Shown one piece after another: positions 1 through 13,165 of a DNA stretch of 64,000 nt. The notes under the pieces are model-generated. The model was not told where the DNA came from. It did not search any database and saw only the letters and a program-made list of their open reading frames with translations. The number at the start of each line of letters is the position of its first letter. Position 1 is the first letter of the stretch. Origin of the DNA: Carallia brachiata (lineage: Eukaryota > Streptophyta > Magnoliopsida > Malpighiales > Rhizophoraceae); NCBI GenBank assembly GCA_021464245.1, contig JADCRB010000001.1, positions 8,886,060 to 8,950,059 of the forward strand. The letters run 5' to 3'. A program made the position numbers and the translations under genes.

Positions 1-3000
1 ACCACTCGATGATCACGCGGCAACATACGATCCCACTCTCGGGGATCAGTTCCTTCTACAAGGAGGACCAGAAGTCGCCCTTCGCCCACCAGCGGTGGGA
101 TTCCGGCGCCCTCCGCTTCAAGTTCATCCTCGGCGACGCCCCGCCCAGCCCTTGGGAGGACTTCCAGTCCCACCGCAAGATCCTCTCCGTCATCGGCGTC
201 TGCCACTGCCCCTCCTCCCCCGATCTCCACTCCGTCGTAGATCAGTTCACCGCCTCCTGTAAAGGTTATGCCTCGTCTCTCGTCCACCGTTGCTTCGCCT
301 TCTGCCCCTGCGACTCTCAGGTTGGTTCGGTTCTTGAGAATGCTTCGAATTTTCTTCTGTACTAATTTTATTTTAATACGCCAATTCTCTGTTTGTTTGT
401 TTATTTATTTATTTTACTTAGTTATTGCACAGCTTGAGGATGGTAGCAACAAGGGTGACAATCTGAGAATGTTTCCGCCTGCAGACCGGCAGACGCTGGA
501 GATTCACTTGCAAACGATGATGCAGGAAATTGCGGCCTTATTGTTGATGGAATTTGAGAAATGGGTTCTTAAGGCGGAATCTACTGGAACCATTCTTAAG
601 ACGCCTTTAGATTCTCAAACCAGTCTCAGCTCTGAGGAGGTTTATTTTTAGGTGTCCTAGAGCATTTGGAATTTGCAACTTTCTTTCCTAGCATTGCCGT
701 AATCTGTTCAATGAATGGTTCCAAACATAACATTCTGCGGCGGCTTAGCCTTTATTTTTTTTTGACTAAACTGCAGGTTATGAAGGCCAAAAGGCGAAGA
801 CTTGCCCGTGCACAAAAGACGATAGGGGATTATTGTTTGCTTGCGGGATCACCTGTTGATGCTGACGCCCATTATTCTACAGCATTAGAACTGGCCAGGT
901 TGACTGGGGATTTCTTCTGGCTAGCTGGGGCACTAGAGGGCAGCGTTTGTGCTTTGTTGGTATGATGATTGTAAGTTTGCTTCCGCTAATGAATATGATA
1001 TAGGGTAACATCTATCCTCGTGTTTGTCTTGATGGACAGTTGATAGCATTCTGCAATCCAACATGGTTGATGTTGCGTAAATCTTTGCTCTGTTAGGGCA
1101 ATGGCCATCAAATCCAGTGCTTTGTTTTGTAATTGATTTTGCTAACTGTCCAGGGCTCTCCACTTATGCATCCGCAAGATTTGATTATTTGAATAATTAC
1201 TATTGAGCGATGGATTGCCTGCATGCTTGTCGTGTTACATTCTTTTTGGCAATTACTTATCTTGTCATCTTCCTGTTGTCAGATGGGCCGAATGGGACTA
1301 AGAGACCCAGCTTTAGAAGATGAAGTTAGGTATCGGTACAAGTACAATGGTGTGATAGAGCACTATAGGAAGTCATCTACACAAGACAATGCTCAGAGGT
1401 AACTGTTGCCTTTTTATTTATAGTATATATAGGTTTTAAGTACCAAGAAAATGTTTCCGAATCCCTTTGTGTTTGCAATTTGATTATACTTCTTATTTCA
1501 TATTTATGTAAATTTGTTTTTTATATTGTGTGACAAACCGGTGTTAGTAAACTTGGATGAAATTTGTATAAAGGCTAAGTGCTCCAAAATACCAGCAGCT
1601 TTTTACATCCTTTTAAACCAGAAATCATCCCTCCCGCTTGTTCCCCCTCTCCCAACTACCACCACCACTGCCAGTCATCATAATAATGGGACACTGATCG
1701 CGTGGGTGATAGTAGCTCCATTTGGGCCATGGTCCAATCTACCAGTGGTTGGAGGTCCATATGGTAATTGGTCTACCCTCCAAAAATTTCTAAGTTCTTT
1801 GATACAATGCTTGACCCAGTAGGATATCTTGGAAATCTTCCATTATCTCATATTCCTTAATTGGGTTGATTGCTAAGGGTGAAGTAGCAGTTAGAGGAGA
1901 ACAAACGCTTAGAGGACACTCCGTCAAAATGTAAATGCTCCCAGTAGTGATCCAAGGGGGTGGGTTGTTAAATTTGGTTATATGTTTCTGTTTGGTGCTT
2001 GCGCTTTTGGATGCATGTAAGTGCATGTGCACGTTTGTGGGTTTGCAGGTTAGGATTGTAAAGAGAGATGATGGTTTTTGTGCTGAATGGAGGGGAAAAA
2101 ACAATGATATTGGATAAGTATGATTGTCAGGGAAAAAAGAGGCAAATAATTGGGCAGATGTCTTTGTAACCTATGCAGACATGAAAGATATGGTATTGCA
2201 AATTCGAGAAGTCCCTTCGAGTATCAGTAAATCTGTGGAAGAGAGACAAAATAAAGGAAAACTCATAAATGCTAATGGGTTTTTAAGAGTAGAGTTGGAT
2301 AAAATAGCAAAGGGGGAGAAAGGGGAAAAAAACAAAAAAGGAAAGGTATTTTGCATTTTCGAGAAAGGAAAAAGCAGAGACGGTTGACCTTCACCGCCTA
2401 CTAAACAGACCATTATTGAGGCATGGTCTATTTAGGTACTTACAGTAGCATTTTTGAGGCCCTTTTTACAGCTTTCAGTGGCATTTAAATTTACAGAATG
2501 CGTTAGTATTTTTGCAATATAAACTATAGCTGGTGAAATATAATTTAGAAAAATATGTATGTGAAGTGTTTCTGTATCCTGTATGAAGATGTAATTTTGA
2601 ATTTTCCAATGTTTACTAAATGCTATACATGATGCTCCTTATCATGTGGATGGTGTTGACACAACTTTTCTAATATTTTGAGTGCAGGGTTTCACCATTG
2701 AGTTTTGAACTTGAAGCTACATTGAAATTAGCAAGATTCCTCTGCAGGTAAGCATATATTTACCCTGAAAATTTCAAGACATGGCCCTCTATGTCTGGGC
2801 ATAGCTTGCATTTATGTTGTTTGATATTAGCCTGGCATTTTTTATGGATGGAAGTTTGTTGCAACGATCAGGCTCGATTGAGAAAAGAAGGATTTGTATT
2901 CTTAATAACTGTTTCTGATTTTCTTGGTTGATGATTCTCAAATGTAATTGTTTGCATTAGAATTTCGAAGATCATGACTTCCATAATTATGTTTACATTT

Positions 3001-5405
3001 ATTTTTCCTGTATTTGGCCGGTTGTTGGTGCGATAACTAATAGGAATTTACATGCCTTTTTTTTTTTATTGTAGAACTTTTTCTTTTCTTTGAACGTAAT
3101 TTGTTGCAATGTGGATTTTTTTTTTTTTCTTTTAACAGAAGAGAGCTGGCTAAGGAAGTGGTGGAGTTGTTGACCAGTGCTGCAGATGGTGCAAAATCAT
3201 TAATTGATGCCAATGACAGACTCATATTATATGCCGAAATCGCTCGTTTATTTGGGACTCTTGGTTACCAAAGAAAAGCTGCCTTTTTCACTAGGCAGGT
3301 AGCTCAGTTGTATCTGCTTCAAGACAGTAGATTGGCTGCGATCAGTGCTCTGCAAGTTTTGGCAATGACCACCAAAGCATATCACATTCAGAGCAGAGCA
3401 TCTTTATCACACCACTCTATTACAAATGTGAGTATCTAAGTGTCTGGACAAATTTGAATTGTCATGTTGGTTGATGGGAGTGTTGAACTTCAGTTTTAGC
3501 ATACCTTTGTAATGCTTGTTGGGATGTGTCCTCTGAGTTAACTTAATCGTTTCCTTCAGAATATTAAGGTGATGTTGAGACATTGTAGCAATACAGGTGT
3601 TGGGAACCTGTTTCAGTCTGCTGATTTTGACATATTTCTGGGTCTGCACAGCTGGATTCATTTTGCCAACTTAAAGTATTTGATTGAACAAAGTTTAATT
3701 GAATCAAACAGAAATTTGACTTGTAGGTTGTTCTTTACCTCTTCTGTATGTGCAAGTGAAAATTGGTCTCACAGTGAATAGTATGAAATCGATTTTACTT
3801 ACAGAAAGGGAACTACATTACTTTTCCTAGCATCATGTGTCTTATCATGATCGTCCTTTGTTTATTTCTACTTAGTTTTTTTTCATATTTGAATTTGTTT
3901 TTGTTCTTTTGCTGAATATTGGCTTAACTCTTCGTTGTGTTCTTTACAAATGCAGGCAGGATCAAGTCATTCTGATGTTGGGAAATTGCATCACCAGTCA
4001 GTAGTTTCCTTGTTTGAGTCGCAATGGAGCATGCTTCAGATGGTTGTATTGAGGGAGATACTGCTATCTGCTGTTCGTGCAGGAGATCCATTGGCTGCTT
4101 GGAGTGCTGCTGCACGGCTAATAAGATCATATTATCCTCTAATTACACCTGGCGGACAAAATGGCCTTGCTAATGCACTTGCTAATGCAGCTGAAAGGCT
4201 ACCTTCAGGAACTCGTTGTGCTGACCCTGCATTACCTTTTGTAAGGTACTGCATTGTTATTGTCTTTGGCACCTTTTCTTTTTTCTTTTTTTTTTTTAAA
4301 TTTTTTTCCCATTTCTGGTATGGTTGTCCAATCTCATGTAGCTTTCCTTCTCTATCACGTAAAAATTTGCAGGCGAGGACACTTTATTTACTTTGTCTGT
4401 CAATAAGGACAGTTTTTGGATATCATAGTGCTTTGTCACTTTAGGTGTGTAAGTAATTGATTGTTGATTACCTCATTGATTTGTCTCAGGTTATATTCTT
4501 TCCCAATTCATCATTCACAAATGGACATTGTAAAGCGCAATCCAAACAGAGAAGATTGGTGGGCTGGATCTGCTCCTTCAGGGCCTTTCATTTATACACC
4601 ATTCAGCAAGGGGGAGCCAAATGACAACAGCAAGCAAGGGTTGATATGGATTGTCGGAGAACCAGTCCAAGTTTTGGTTGAGTTGGCAAATCCATGTGGC
4701 TTTGACCTAAGGGTTGATAGTATATACCTGTCAGTGCATTCAGGAAATTTTGACGCCTTTCCTGTTAGTGTAGATCTTCCACCCAATTCATCAAAAGTGA
4801 TCACCTTATCTGGAATGCCAACTTCGGTTGGGCCAGTGACAATTCCAGGTTGTATTGTTCACTGCTTTGGGGTTATTACTGAACACCTTTTCAGGGATGT
4901 TGACAATCTGCTGCTTGGTGCAGCACAGGGTCTTGTACTCTCTGACCCTTTCAGATGCTGTGGGTCTCCAAAGTTGAAAATTGTATCTGTTCCAAATGTT
5001 TCTGTAGTACCACCATTGCCATTATTGATGTCACATGTTCTGGGGGGTGATGGTTCCATAGTTCTGTATGAAGGTGAAATACGCGATGTCTGGATTAGTC
5101 TAGCTAATGCAGGCACAATTCCAGTTGAACAGGCACATATTTCACTCTCGGGAAAAAACCAAGATTCTATTGTCTCAATACCTCATGAAATTTTGAAATC
5201 CGTGCTTCCTTTGAAGCCTGGAGCAGAGGTGCTCCTACCTGTGACTTTGAGAGCCTGGCAGCTTGCAGGGATGGACACTGATATTTCTGCTGCCAAGGGG
5301 ACCTCTGGGAACATAGGAAGGCAGTTGAAAGACAATAGCAGCCCCACTTTGTTGATTCACTATGCAGGTATTTTTGTTCAAAGGACCTTTAGTACTGTAA
5401 ATGCA

Positions 5406-5436
<31 letters not shown>

Positions 5437-5504
5437 TTCTTTCTTTCTCTCCGTGTGTGTTATCTGTCATATATGAACTGAATGAAAGAAACAAGGGAAA
5501 ATGG

Positions 5505-5535
<31 letters not shown>

Positions 5536-7422
5536 TAGTGTGTCTGCGTTAGATGTCTATATCGAACAGAAGGAAAGAAAAAAATGGAAAAAATGGCAAA
5601 TTGGCATTAGCGTCTTTGCTCTTTAATAAGGTGATGAATCTTGTATGGCTTTTCTTAGGGGAAATTGCTCTGTGAAACTATCTCTAGGCATGCAATAGGT
5701 TAAATCGTGCTTTTTCTCTGCCCATCTCGTCTGTGATAGATTAAGGTGTCTGTTCAGTTTTTAGTAATGTTTATGAAGGAAAGAATAGCTCATCTTATTG
5801 ACTTTGAGTACCTGTATATAAACCAGTATTCAATTGGCTTTGGTTGAGCGCTTCACGGTTTCTCTATCCCAAGTTGCATCGTGAACATCTAATGCATTCT
5901 TTTTTACTTTTATTGACATCTTTTAATTATCACTTTCTTCCTTTTCAGCATTAATCTGAACTATTCTTAACATTACGAAGGTCAGATTTTCAAATTTATT
6001 ATTTGATTTCGCAGTCTATTCCATTTTTGTCTTTGTTTCTTAGGGCCATTGACAGATTCTGGAGATCCTCCACCAGATGGATCCACTGTGCCTCCTGGTA
6101 GACGCTTGGTTGTTCCGTTGCAGATATGCGTTCTGCAAGGATTATCTCTTGTCAAGGCTCGTTTGCTTTCAATGGAAATTCCTGCACATGTTGGTGAAAA
6201 TCTTCCAAATCAACTATGTGTGGAGAATAATCCCCCTTGTGAAGGTATTGGTTCTCCAGTTAAGATGGATGGACTGGTAAAGATAGATCCATTCAGAGGA
6301 AGTTGGGGACTACGTTTTCTAGAACTAGAATTGTTCAATCCCACTGATGTTGTGTTTGAAACTTGTGTCTCTGTCCAATTGGGTAGCAATGAGGATAACC
6401 TTTCTGTTGATCAAGTGACTGCTGAATATGGTTATCCAAAAACAAGAATTGATAGAGATTACTGTGCAAGGGTACTGATACCTCTGGAGCATTTTAAGTT
6501 GCCTATTCTTGATGGTTCTTTTTTCATGAAGGATTTTCAACATGATGGAACTGCCGGTAGCAGAAAGTTGAGCTTCTCGGAAAAGAATACCAAGGCTGAA
6601 CTAAATGCTTCTATCAAGAACCTGATTTCCAGAATAAATGTCAGATGGCAATCAGGGCGGAACAGCTCTGGTGAATTAAATATCAGAGATGCCATACAGG
6701 CGGCACTCCAAACATCTGTTATGGATGTACTGCTGCCTGATCCATTGACATTTGTCTTCAGGCTTGTGAGAAATGTTACTCTGCAAGAATCTAAACAGTT
6801 GATAACGGATCTAAAGATTCTATTTTGGCACATGAGATGATTCCCATGGAAGTTTTGGTCCGCAATAACACCAAGGAAATCATCAGGCTGAGTCTTAGCA
6901 TAACATGCAGGGATGTAGCTGGCGAAAACTGTGTTGAAGGCACCAAGGCAACTGTCTTATGGGCCGGTACATTTTTCTTCTGTGGTATTTTCCAGTTGTT
7001 TTTTGGTGCTCCTCTTTTTTCTTGTTCATGTGAAGTATCCATCGCACACAAGTTTGTTTGGAACTTAAACAAATCGAATCAGCAATACCGTATTTGCTGT
7101 GCATAATATAGATAATACAAGTGCAATGCAATTGCTTCTCATAATTCTAGAACATCTTCAAACAACTAATGATGTTGGTGATATTTGTGATTTGTTGGCA
7201 GGTGTTCTGAACGGTATTGCCATGGAAGCTCCCCCGCTTCAAGAATCTAAGCATTTTTTTTCTCTATATTTTCTTGTCCCCGGTGAATACACTCTGGCGG
7301 CTGCTGCTGTGATAGAAGATGCTAATGATGTCCTTAGAGCTCGTGCAAAGAGCGACTTGCCTGATGAGCCAATATTCTGCCGTGGGCCCCCATTCCATGT
7401 TCATGTTGTTGGCACTGCATGA
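1..7422 (+). CDS. TRS120: TRAPPII complex subunit TRS120 (5' end outside window, one frameshift)
   Basis: Subunit specific to the TRAPPII tethering complex, which works at the trans-Golgi/early endosome with Rab-A GTPases and is needed for cell-plate assembly (family knowledge). Ten exons can be joined in phase: <1-320, 433-639, 777-959, 1283-1398, 2688-2747, 3139-3427, 3956-4245, 4490-5367, 6044-6966 and 7202-7422, all with GT-AG borders. They give about 1160 residues, close to full length; roughly the first 35 residues lie upstream. Recognisable stretches include HTIPLSGISSFY near the start, KTIGDYCLLAGSPVDADAHY in exon 3, and GPPFHVHVV just before the stop. Exon 9 needs one extra base near 6801 to keep frame (separate entry). 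Introns hold only AT-rich DNA and CT microsatellites. Identity is secure from remembered homologues; the exon 3/4 junction (ALL-MGRMG) differs slightly from the usual sequence. Confidence 0.93.
5404..5605 (+). repeat. CT-rich imperfect tandem duplication in TRS120 intron 8
   Basis: Two successive blocks of about 100 bp each contain a (TC)n tract followed by a similar A-rich segment: gaactgaatgaaagaaac with atggcaaat, then gaacagaaggaaagaaa with atggcaaat. It lies inside the 676-bp intron between exons 8 and 9. It looks like microsatellite-driven duplication. Confidence 0.55.
6799..6803 (+). other. Single-base frame break in TRS120 exon 9
   Basis: Upstream of this point the reading frame is the one entering exon 9 at 6044. 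As read, it runs to a stop at 6838-6840. From 6825 onward the conserved protein (LAHEMIPMEVLVRNNTKE) is in a frame shifted by one base. The sequence reads cagttgataacgg; one more G (cagttggataacgg) would give KQLDNGSKDSILAHEM and restore the family pattern. Either a base was lost in sequencing/assembly or the allele is truncated by about 120 residues. Confidence 0.8.
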
Positions 7423-7591
7423 CCATTCAATTCAGACGGATGTGAACTGCTTCTGTTGCACTATTCCTTTCAGATTTTTTTTTTTTTTGGTTTGGGGGGG
7501 AGGGGGTTGTGGAGAGGGAGATGGTCTGTAGCTTGTGCCCATTAACAAGTTGGATTGTGTATATTTAGTTTTTCAATTTGGTTGCAAACCA

Positions 7592-7622
7592 CCCCCCCCC
7601 CCCCCCCCCCCTTTTTTTTTTT
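7592..7622 (+). repeat. Homopolymer C20-T11 just downstream of TRS120
   Basis: Twenty C residues are followed directly by eleven T residues, about 170 bp after the TRS120 stop, probably in or near its 3' UTR. A second T10/G8 homopolymer pair lies at 7477-7501. The exact length of such tracts is unreliable in most sequencing. Confidence 0.9.
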
Positions 7623-7847
7623 GGCAATTTGAGGATTACGGGACCATGCGCTGGAGGCCTGGAGTGGATAAACAGTAATTTTTTTTTACAACTTTCTTTT
7701 TTTAACAAATTTTTCATAATTTAAAGATACTATAAAAAAAAATAAAAATAGATGGAAAGAATTAATATTAATGAATAAATAAATGACGTAAACTAAAAAG
7801 GGAAAGAGAAAAGTGGAAATTAATTAATGTCTTTAAAGTAAGGTGGT

Positions 7848-8862
7848 CAGAATTGAACTGGTTATTGAACCGAAAAACTGAGAGGTTTAAGATTCAATCG
7901 GTTTAACTAGTTTAATTGTGGTTCAACTGATAAAATTAGTATTTAATATTAAATATATAAAAATTAAAATATATGTATATATAATATATGTAAAAAATAA
8001 TAAAAGATATAAATATTATATATATGTATATAGTAGAATATATATACTTTTAGATTTAATATATATTATTTACAATTTATTGTAAAGTAAAATTAAAAAA
8101 TTAAAATATATGTAAATATATTAAAAACATAATTTTATATACACATAATATAAATAAATTTTGATTGCACATGAGTTAAAAATTATATTTAAATTATATA
8201 ATTGTTATTTTTAAATAGTATGATGAAAAATTTTAATAAATGATAATAAGTATTTAAAGAAAATTATATTTAGGAACTATATTTATATAAAATATTAATT
8301 TTTATTTATGTCAAATATATAATAGTTTAATATAAGAAAGTTGGGAAAATACATGATTAGAGGAGTTTATTGAGTTTTGCAGTATAGTCTTTAAATTTTT
8401 GGTTTGAAGAATACAATAAATTAAAAAAATTAATTTATAAATTATATATTTATATTTTAAATTAATCAACGAATAAATGAAATAAAAGGTTTTTAGTTCA
8501 TGATTTCAAGAGAGAAATATTTTTTTAGTAAAAAAAGTGACATTTTCTTGCATTATTAATGTATTATATTTAGTGGTAAGAAAAAATAAAAAAAATTAAC
8601 AATGCTCCACTAAAAAAAAATCATATGTTATGATATATATTGTGGCTGAATTAATTTAATTTTATTATTATTTTTTTAAAAATCTCAAATCGATTCACTC
8701 GGAAAAACTGATACTAGTTCACCGGTTTTTTGTTGAATCGATCGGTTTTTCGGTTGTCCGGTCGGTTCTCAGCTAAAACGGTTTGTTATATAAATCAAAC
8801 CAGACTAAAGACCGATTCTCAATTTTTTCAGTTAAATTAACCGACCTGATCCGATTCTTATA
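7848..8862. mobile_element. AT-rich non-autonomous element with CGGTT-type inverted ends
   Basis: The left end reads gaactggttattgaaccg and continues with an A/T-only core of about 750 bp. The right end, read on the other strand, has aggtcggttaatttaactg followed by gaaaaaattgag. The ends are inverted, imperfect matches (gaaaaactgagagg versus gaaaaaattgagaa). The same arrangement recurs at 31.0-31.5 kb and 48.15-48.8 kb. There is no coding capacity. Family name and exact ends are uncertain. Confidence 0.5.
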
Positions 8863-9150
8863 TCTATGCTTTGAAGAGGAGTTGCTGGAGGACAGATAGT
8901 GGTTGGTTGGGTCCGTAATGTATTGGTCATTACTAACACATTTCTCCGTTCCTTCCTTCATTCCTTTCTTCCCTCGGATGCCCAAGCCGTCCCATTTCAA
9001 CCCTCGTATCTCATCTGCCAGTCAGTCTGCTCTCCTCTTATTTGACTTTGTTCGTAAGTAGACTAGTGGATCCATCGATCCTCTCATCTCTTCTCTATTC
9101 CAAACTCCGATCAACAAAAATCCAACACTAAAACGACGCAACACAACACG

Positions 9151-11569
9151 ATGGCGGTGCAAAGCAACAACGCCGTCTTTTTCATGATGAAATCTGCCTC
9201 CTCGGCGTCGTCGCGGTCAGTGTCGTCACCGCTCTTCCCGTCGCCTTCCTCGTCAATATGGCGGAACGAGAAGATTAACAATCATAATAATATTATCGGT
9301 GTTATGAGCAGCAATAAGACAAGATCAGGAGGAGGAGGAGGAGGAGGAGATGTTTGGTTCGGAGGAGACAGTAGTAGGGAGAGGATAGACGGAGGATTTG
9401 GGCGATCCAAGCTCCTCCGCCTCCCACCTGCTTCCCTTGGCGGCGGCAGCAATAATAAATAGCAATACTACTAGCAGCAGTAGTGGTGGTAGCGACAATA
9501 ATAAGAATAAGAGAAGGGGCCCGGTGCCGGTGCCGGTGGAGGTGCCGGCGGTGGTGGGGTGCTGAATTCCAATTATGTGGTTCCGCTGGACAAATCGTCG
9601 ACGACGTCGTTCACTCGTCCGCTGCAGAGATCCTTCGTGATCTCAACAAGAGGATTCCTGACAACATCATCATCAAGACTTCCCCTTCCCCTTCTCAGCT
9701 CTCTCCCTCTACCTCTCCCCTTATCCCCTGGTATGTATATTTTTTCCATCACTGAATAATAATGACTGTTATTAAAAAAAGACAAAAATAATGACTGTTA
9801 TTCAATCAATTCAATTCAATTTCACTCTCTTTTGTTGTTGTTGTTGTTGTTCCAGGTACCATGCCAACCGTATGCTGAGCTTCTATGCGCCCGGTTTGTT
9901 CTTTCGTTCTCCTAATTCTTTCCGTTTTCTTTTCTTTTCGTTTCTTTTCTCTTCTTGTCAGGTATTGGCATGGCTCCTGGAATTTGTTTTTCCTGCTCCG
10001 CTTGTCAATTATGTCAGTACCCACAATCACATTGACCAACATAACATACTTTGTCATTAATTTTTAAAACCCTCCAATAACAACCTGCACTGATTCTGGA
10101 AACTAACTGAACAGCAAGTATGTAACAACTTTGCTTAATATCCTCACGGAAAACAAGTTAATTTGCCATTGCTACTTGCCTTTTATCCCATTCACTTACT
10201 TTATTAGCTAATCATCCTATTTATCAACCCCATAGACTGCTTGAGCTAACAGTCTTTAAGAATACATACAGTATGTACTTTAATTTTCATCTATGTTGCT
10301 CTCTTGTCTTTTGCTCTGCAATTCTGTACTTAAGCTTGGCATTTACCATTATTAATTCCTTCAAAGCCCTTTGGGAGCCTCAACCGCTGTGGCATCATTG
10401 TAGGATTGTTGCAGCACTTCAACATTTCACTTTTATTAGCAATAACTTCGTAGAGCCACTATGAGTTTTTATATTTTGAATTTGTTGGCTTCAAGTTCAC
10501 AACTTGAATACTGTAAGCTGTTAACAACTGCTTTTGCTATTGCTCTCAACTTTTAAATTCATGTACTTTTTTTGTGGTGCAATTCACACTTCTTTAAGCT
10601 AGAAAGGCTCTTAATCTCCTTTTTGGCAGGTTGGTGTGGAGAAATTCGCGATGTTATTTTTTCAGAGAATGGAAGTGTGACTGTGGTGTACCGTGTCACC
10701 ATACGAGGATCTGATGGAGAGGTGTATTTCTTGTTGTCTTTGATGTGATTTTATGTTTAGCAGTGCTCCTCATTCTGCACACTGTCAGTACTCTACTAAA
10801 TAAAAGATGTTTATGTACGAAGTAGTCCTAGACAGCCAATTTTTCTCTTAATCCTGTTGATTTGATTTCAGGTTGTTATGTGAACTTTATGGTATAAAAT
10901 TGCTTATTCATCAAACTTGCATCATTGCTTATAGTTGGAGGAAGTAGAAATGCACTGAAGTCTGTTTCAACGTCTTGGACATTTTTTGGATTAATGCCTT
11001 CCCGTATACCAAAAACAAAACATCTTAGCAAGTAGGTGCGGGAGGGACATAAGAAACATAAGAGTACAGGAATACTTGCAGTGTTGATATCCTGTCTTAA
11101 GGTTCATTTGACAGATGGACTGTGAACCTGATTTGTTTAACATGGTAAAAATCTACAGCGTTGTCAATCTGTTGGACATTCTTTGCACTGGAACTGTTTT
11201 TTTTTTTTTTTTTTTTTTACTTGTGTGCCAAAATGCTGTGCTTCTGGTTGAGCGGTAGTATGAAGAGACGCATGAGGACGAGAATATAGGAGAATTGGTA
11301 TAAGAAAAATGTTATTGCTGATTGGTTCTTGGCTGTACTTCTTTGGTATGCTGCATAATTGAAAGACATTTACGCTTCATTGTGGCTTGTGGTTCTTTTT
11401 TGCAACTAATTGGAAATGCATGTTAATACAGGCACACCGTGAGTCATCTGGGACAGTATCGACAAGTGATGTCCACTTTGCAGATCCTGTTGCTGCCGCA
11501 GAGGAAATTGCTTTTTGCAGAGCATGTGCCCGTTTTGGACTTGGCTTGTATATGTATCATGAAGAATAG
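9151..11569 (+). CDS. RAD52-like organellar DNA-binding protein (exon 1 frame disrupted)
   Basis: Plant RAD52-like (ODB) proteins bind single-stranded DNA in mitochondria or plastids and act in recombination and repair (family knowledge). Exons: 9151-9730, 9856-9893, 10630-10721 and 11432-11569, all GT-AG. The core begins NYVVPLDKSS in exon 1, continues AEILRDLNKRIPDN, YHANRMLSFYAPG across exon 2, GWCGEIRDVIF and VVYRVTIRGSDGE in exon 3, and ends CARFGLGLYMYHEE in exon 4. The N-terminus is rich in Ser, Ala and Arg, as in a transit peptide, then low-complexity Gly/Asn/Ser. Exon 1 is not one open frame: it changes frame near 9457-9459 (one base too many), near 9556-9559 (one G too few) and near 9624 (one G too few, inside the conserved core). 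Exons 2-4 are intact. Compartment cannot be decided. It may be a functional gene with sequence errors or a recent pseudogene. Confidence 0.82.
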
Positions 11570-12699
11570 ATACTATAAATGGCTGGGAGATGGACCTCTG
11601 GATATGTGACTGGCTTACGTTTGTTTCTTGTTGTGGAAGTGAATTCCACTTGATGTCTAGACTCCCAACTGGTGTAAATTTTCAGTGTAGAACAGTTTAT
11701 TATGCAAAGTAGAAGAGAATCTCAGTCACGTACCCCTGTTGTTATTGCCAACGAATGTGAGGTACAGAAGTGAACAAAGGCAAGAAGACAGCAAATGGAG
11801 AGACTTTCTTGGCCAGCCAAGGAATCAATCAACATTCATCTCTCAGGTTCGCATTCAATTAACGTGAAGCGTGTGTATTAGCTGGGATGGAGCAAAGGTA
11901 GTGGAAATGGTTTTTGGTACAAGCTTTGGTCCTAGGAGTAAAAAGAATAACTGTGTGATGGTAGGAAGCAGCATAAATGGTTTGCTATACAACATACTGA
12001 GAAACAAACGGGTATAAGAGATTACATTAATTTATAATTTTTTTTTATATATAGTATAAAATATCATTCATGTAGTATGAAAATATTTTATATATAGTAT
12101 AAGATCATTTTGCATCCATCTAGTAGTTCTCTTTATAAAGATGCACTTATTTTACCATGAAATCAAGAAGTAAGCCTTTTTTAAATAGAGGATTAAAAAA
12201 AATCAACCAATCAGATAACTATCTTAAGGAATTCTGATGTATTAAAAAGCTAAATTAAACTGGTTGTAACGAGGGTCACTTGACTCAAGCACCAAGCTTG
12301 TGCCTCTATAGACAGAATGAAAATGAAAACATAGTAGAGGAGAATTGCTCAAATTCAAGTCTAGAATTCTGCATTTTCAATTTCTGCTTTACTTCTTCAT
12401 AACCAAAAACCCAAAACCAATCCAAATTAACACTCTCTCTGGTCTTTTTCTACCCATTATTTCTCTTCTTGCCAGCCCATCTATATTAATTGCTGAATCA
12501 CAGCCTCCTTTCATTGTGTTGATATACCAAGAAGCATCCCTGCCTCCCATGTTGGTGATGCAACCCTTTTACGCCTTTCTTTTCGCTTCCCTTCAGCACG
12601 CACATTACATTTCATTATAGAATGCACATTGGATAAACACTCATCTGCTTTCAGCACGCTCTCTCCTTTTCATTAGTTCAGATGTTGAAGTTTTTTTAG
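11570..12699. other. Intergenic, no gene recognised
   Basis: This is the 3' flank of the RAD52-like gene, then AT-rich DNA. A 91-codon open frame at 12345-12620 has no recognisable domain and no splice context, so I do not call it. Confidence 0.5.
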
Positions 12700-13087
12700 G
12701 CTCTTGAGCGAGGATAAGATAGTATAGATTAGAAGTCAACTATCTCACTTTAACTTATATTTAATTGTTTAATAGATTAAGTATAGGATAAAATTATATG
12801 AGTTTACTATTTTATAAATATAAGATAGTACTATCTCTCTTACTCATATAGGTTAGTGTATCTCATATCATAAGTTAGTATTGATAAATTATATATTTAC
12901 TCAAACATCTTCTTAATTAAAATAAAATTTAAATATTTTTTAAAAAATTAATATAAAATTAAAAAAATTCATTTCTCTCTCATCTTTCGCCTCTCTCTCC
13001 TCGCTTCTCTCTCTCTCTCACTCCTCTTCTCTCTCTTTCCTGTCTCCCTCCTCCCTCTTTCCTCCTTCCTCCCTCCCTTCGTCTTTC

Positions 13088-13165
<78 letters not shown>

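Noticed and set aside
1399..2687. Several open frames (up to about 100 codons) inside TRS120 intron 4
   Set aside because: The flanking exons splice in phase to a conserved protein across this stretch, and the frames show no domain.
9433..9632. Very small introns as an explanation of the RAD52-like frame changes
   Set aside because: No GT...AG pair of plausible size spans each break, and plant introns shorter than about 60 bp are rare; a one-base change explains each break more simply.
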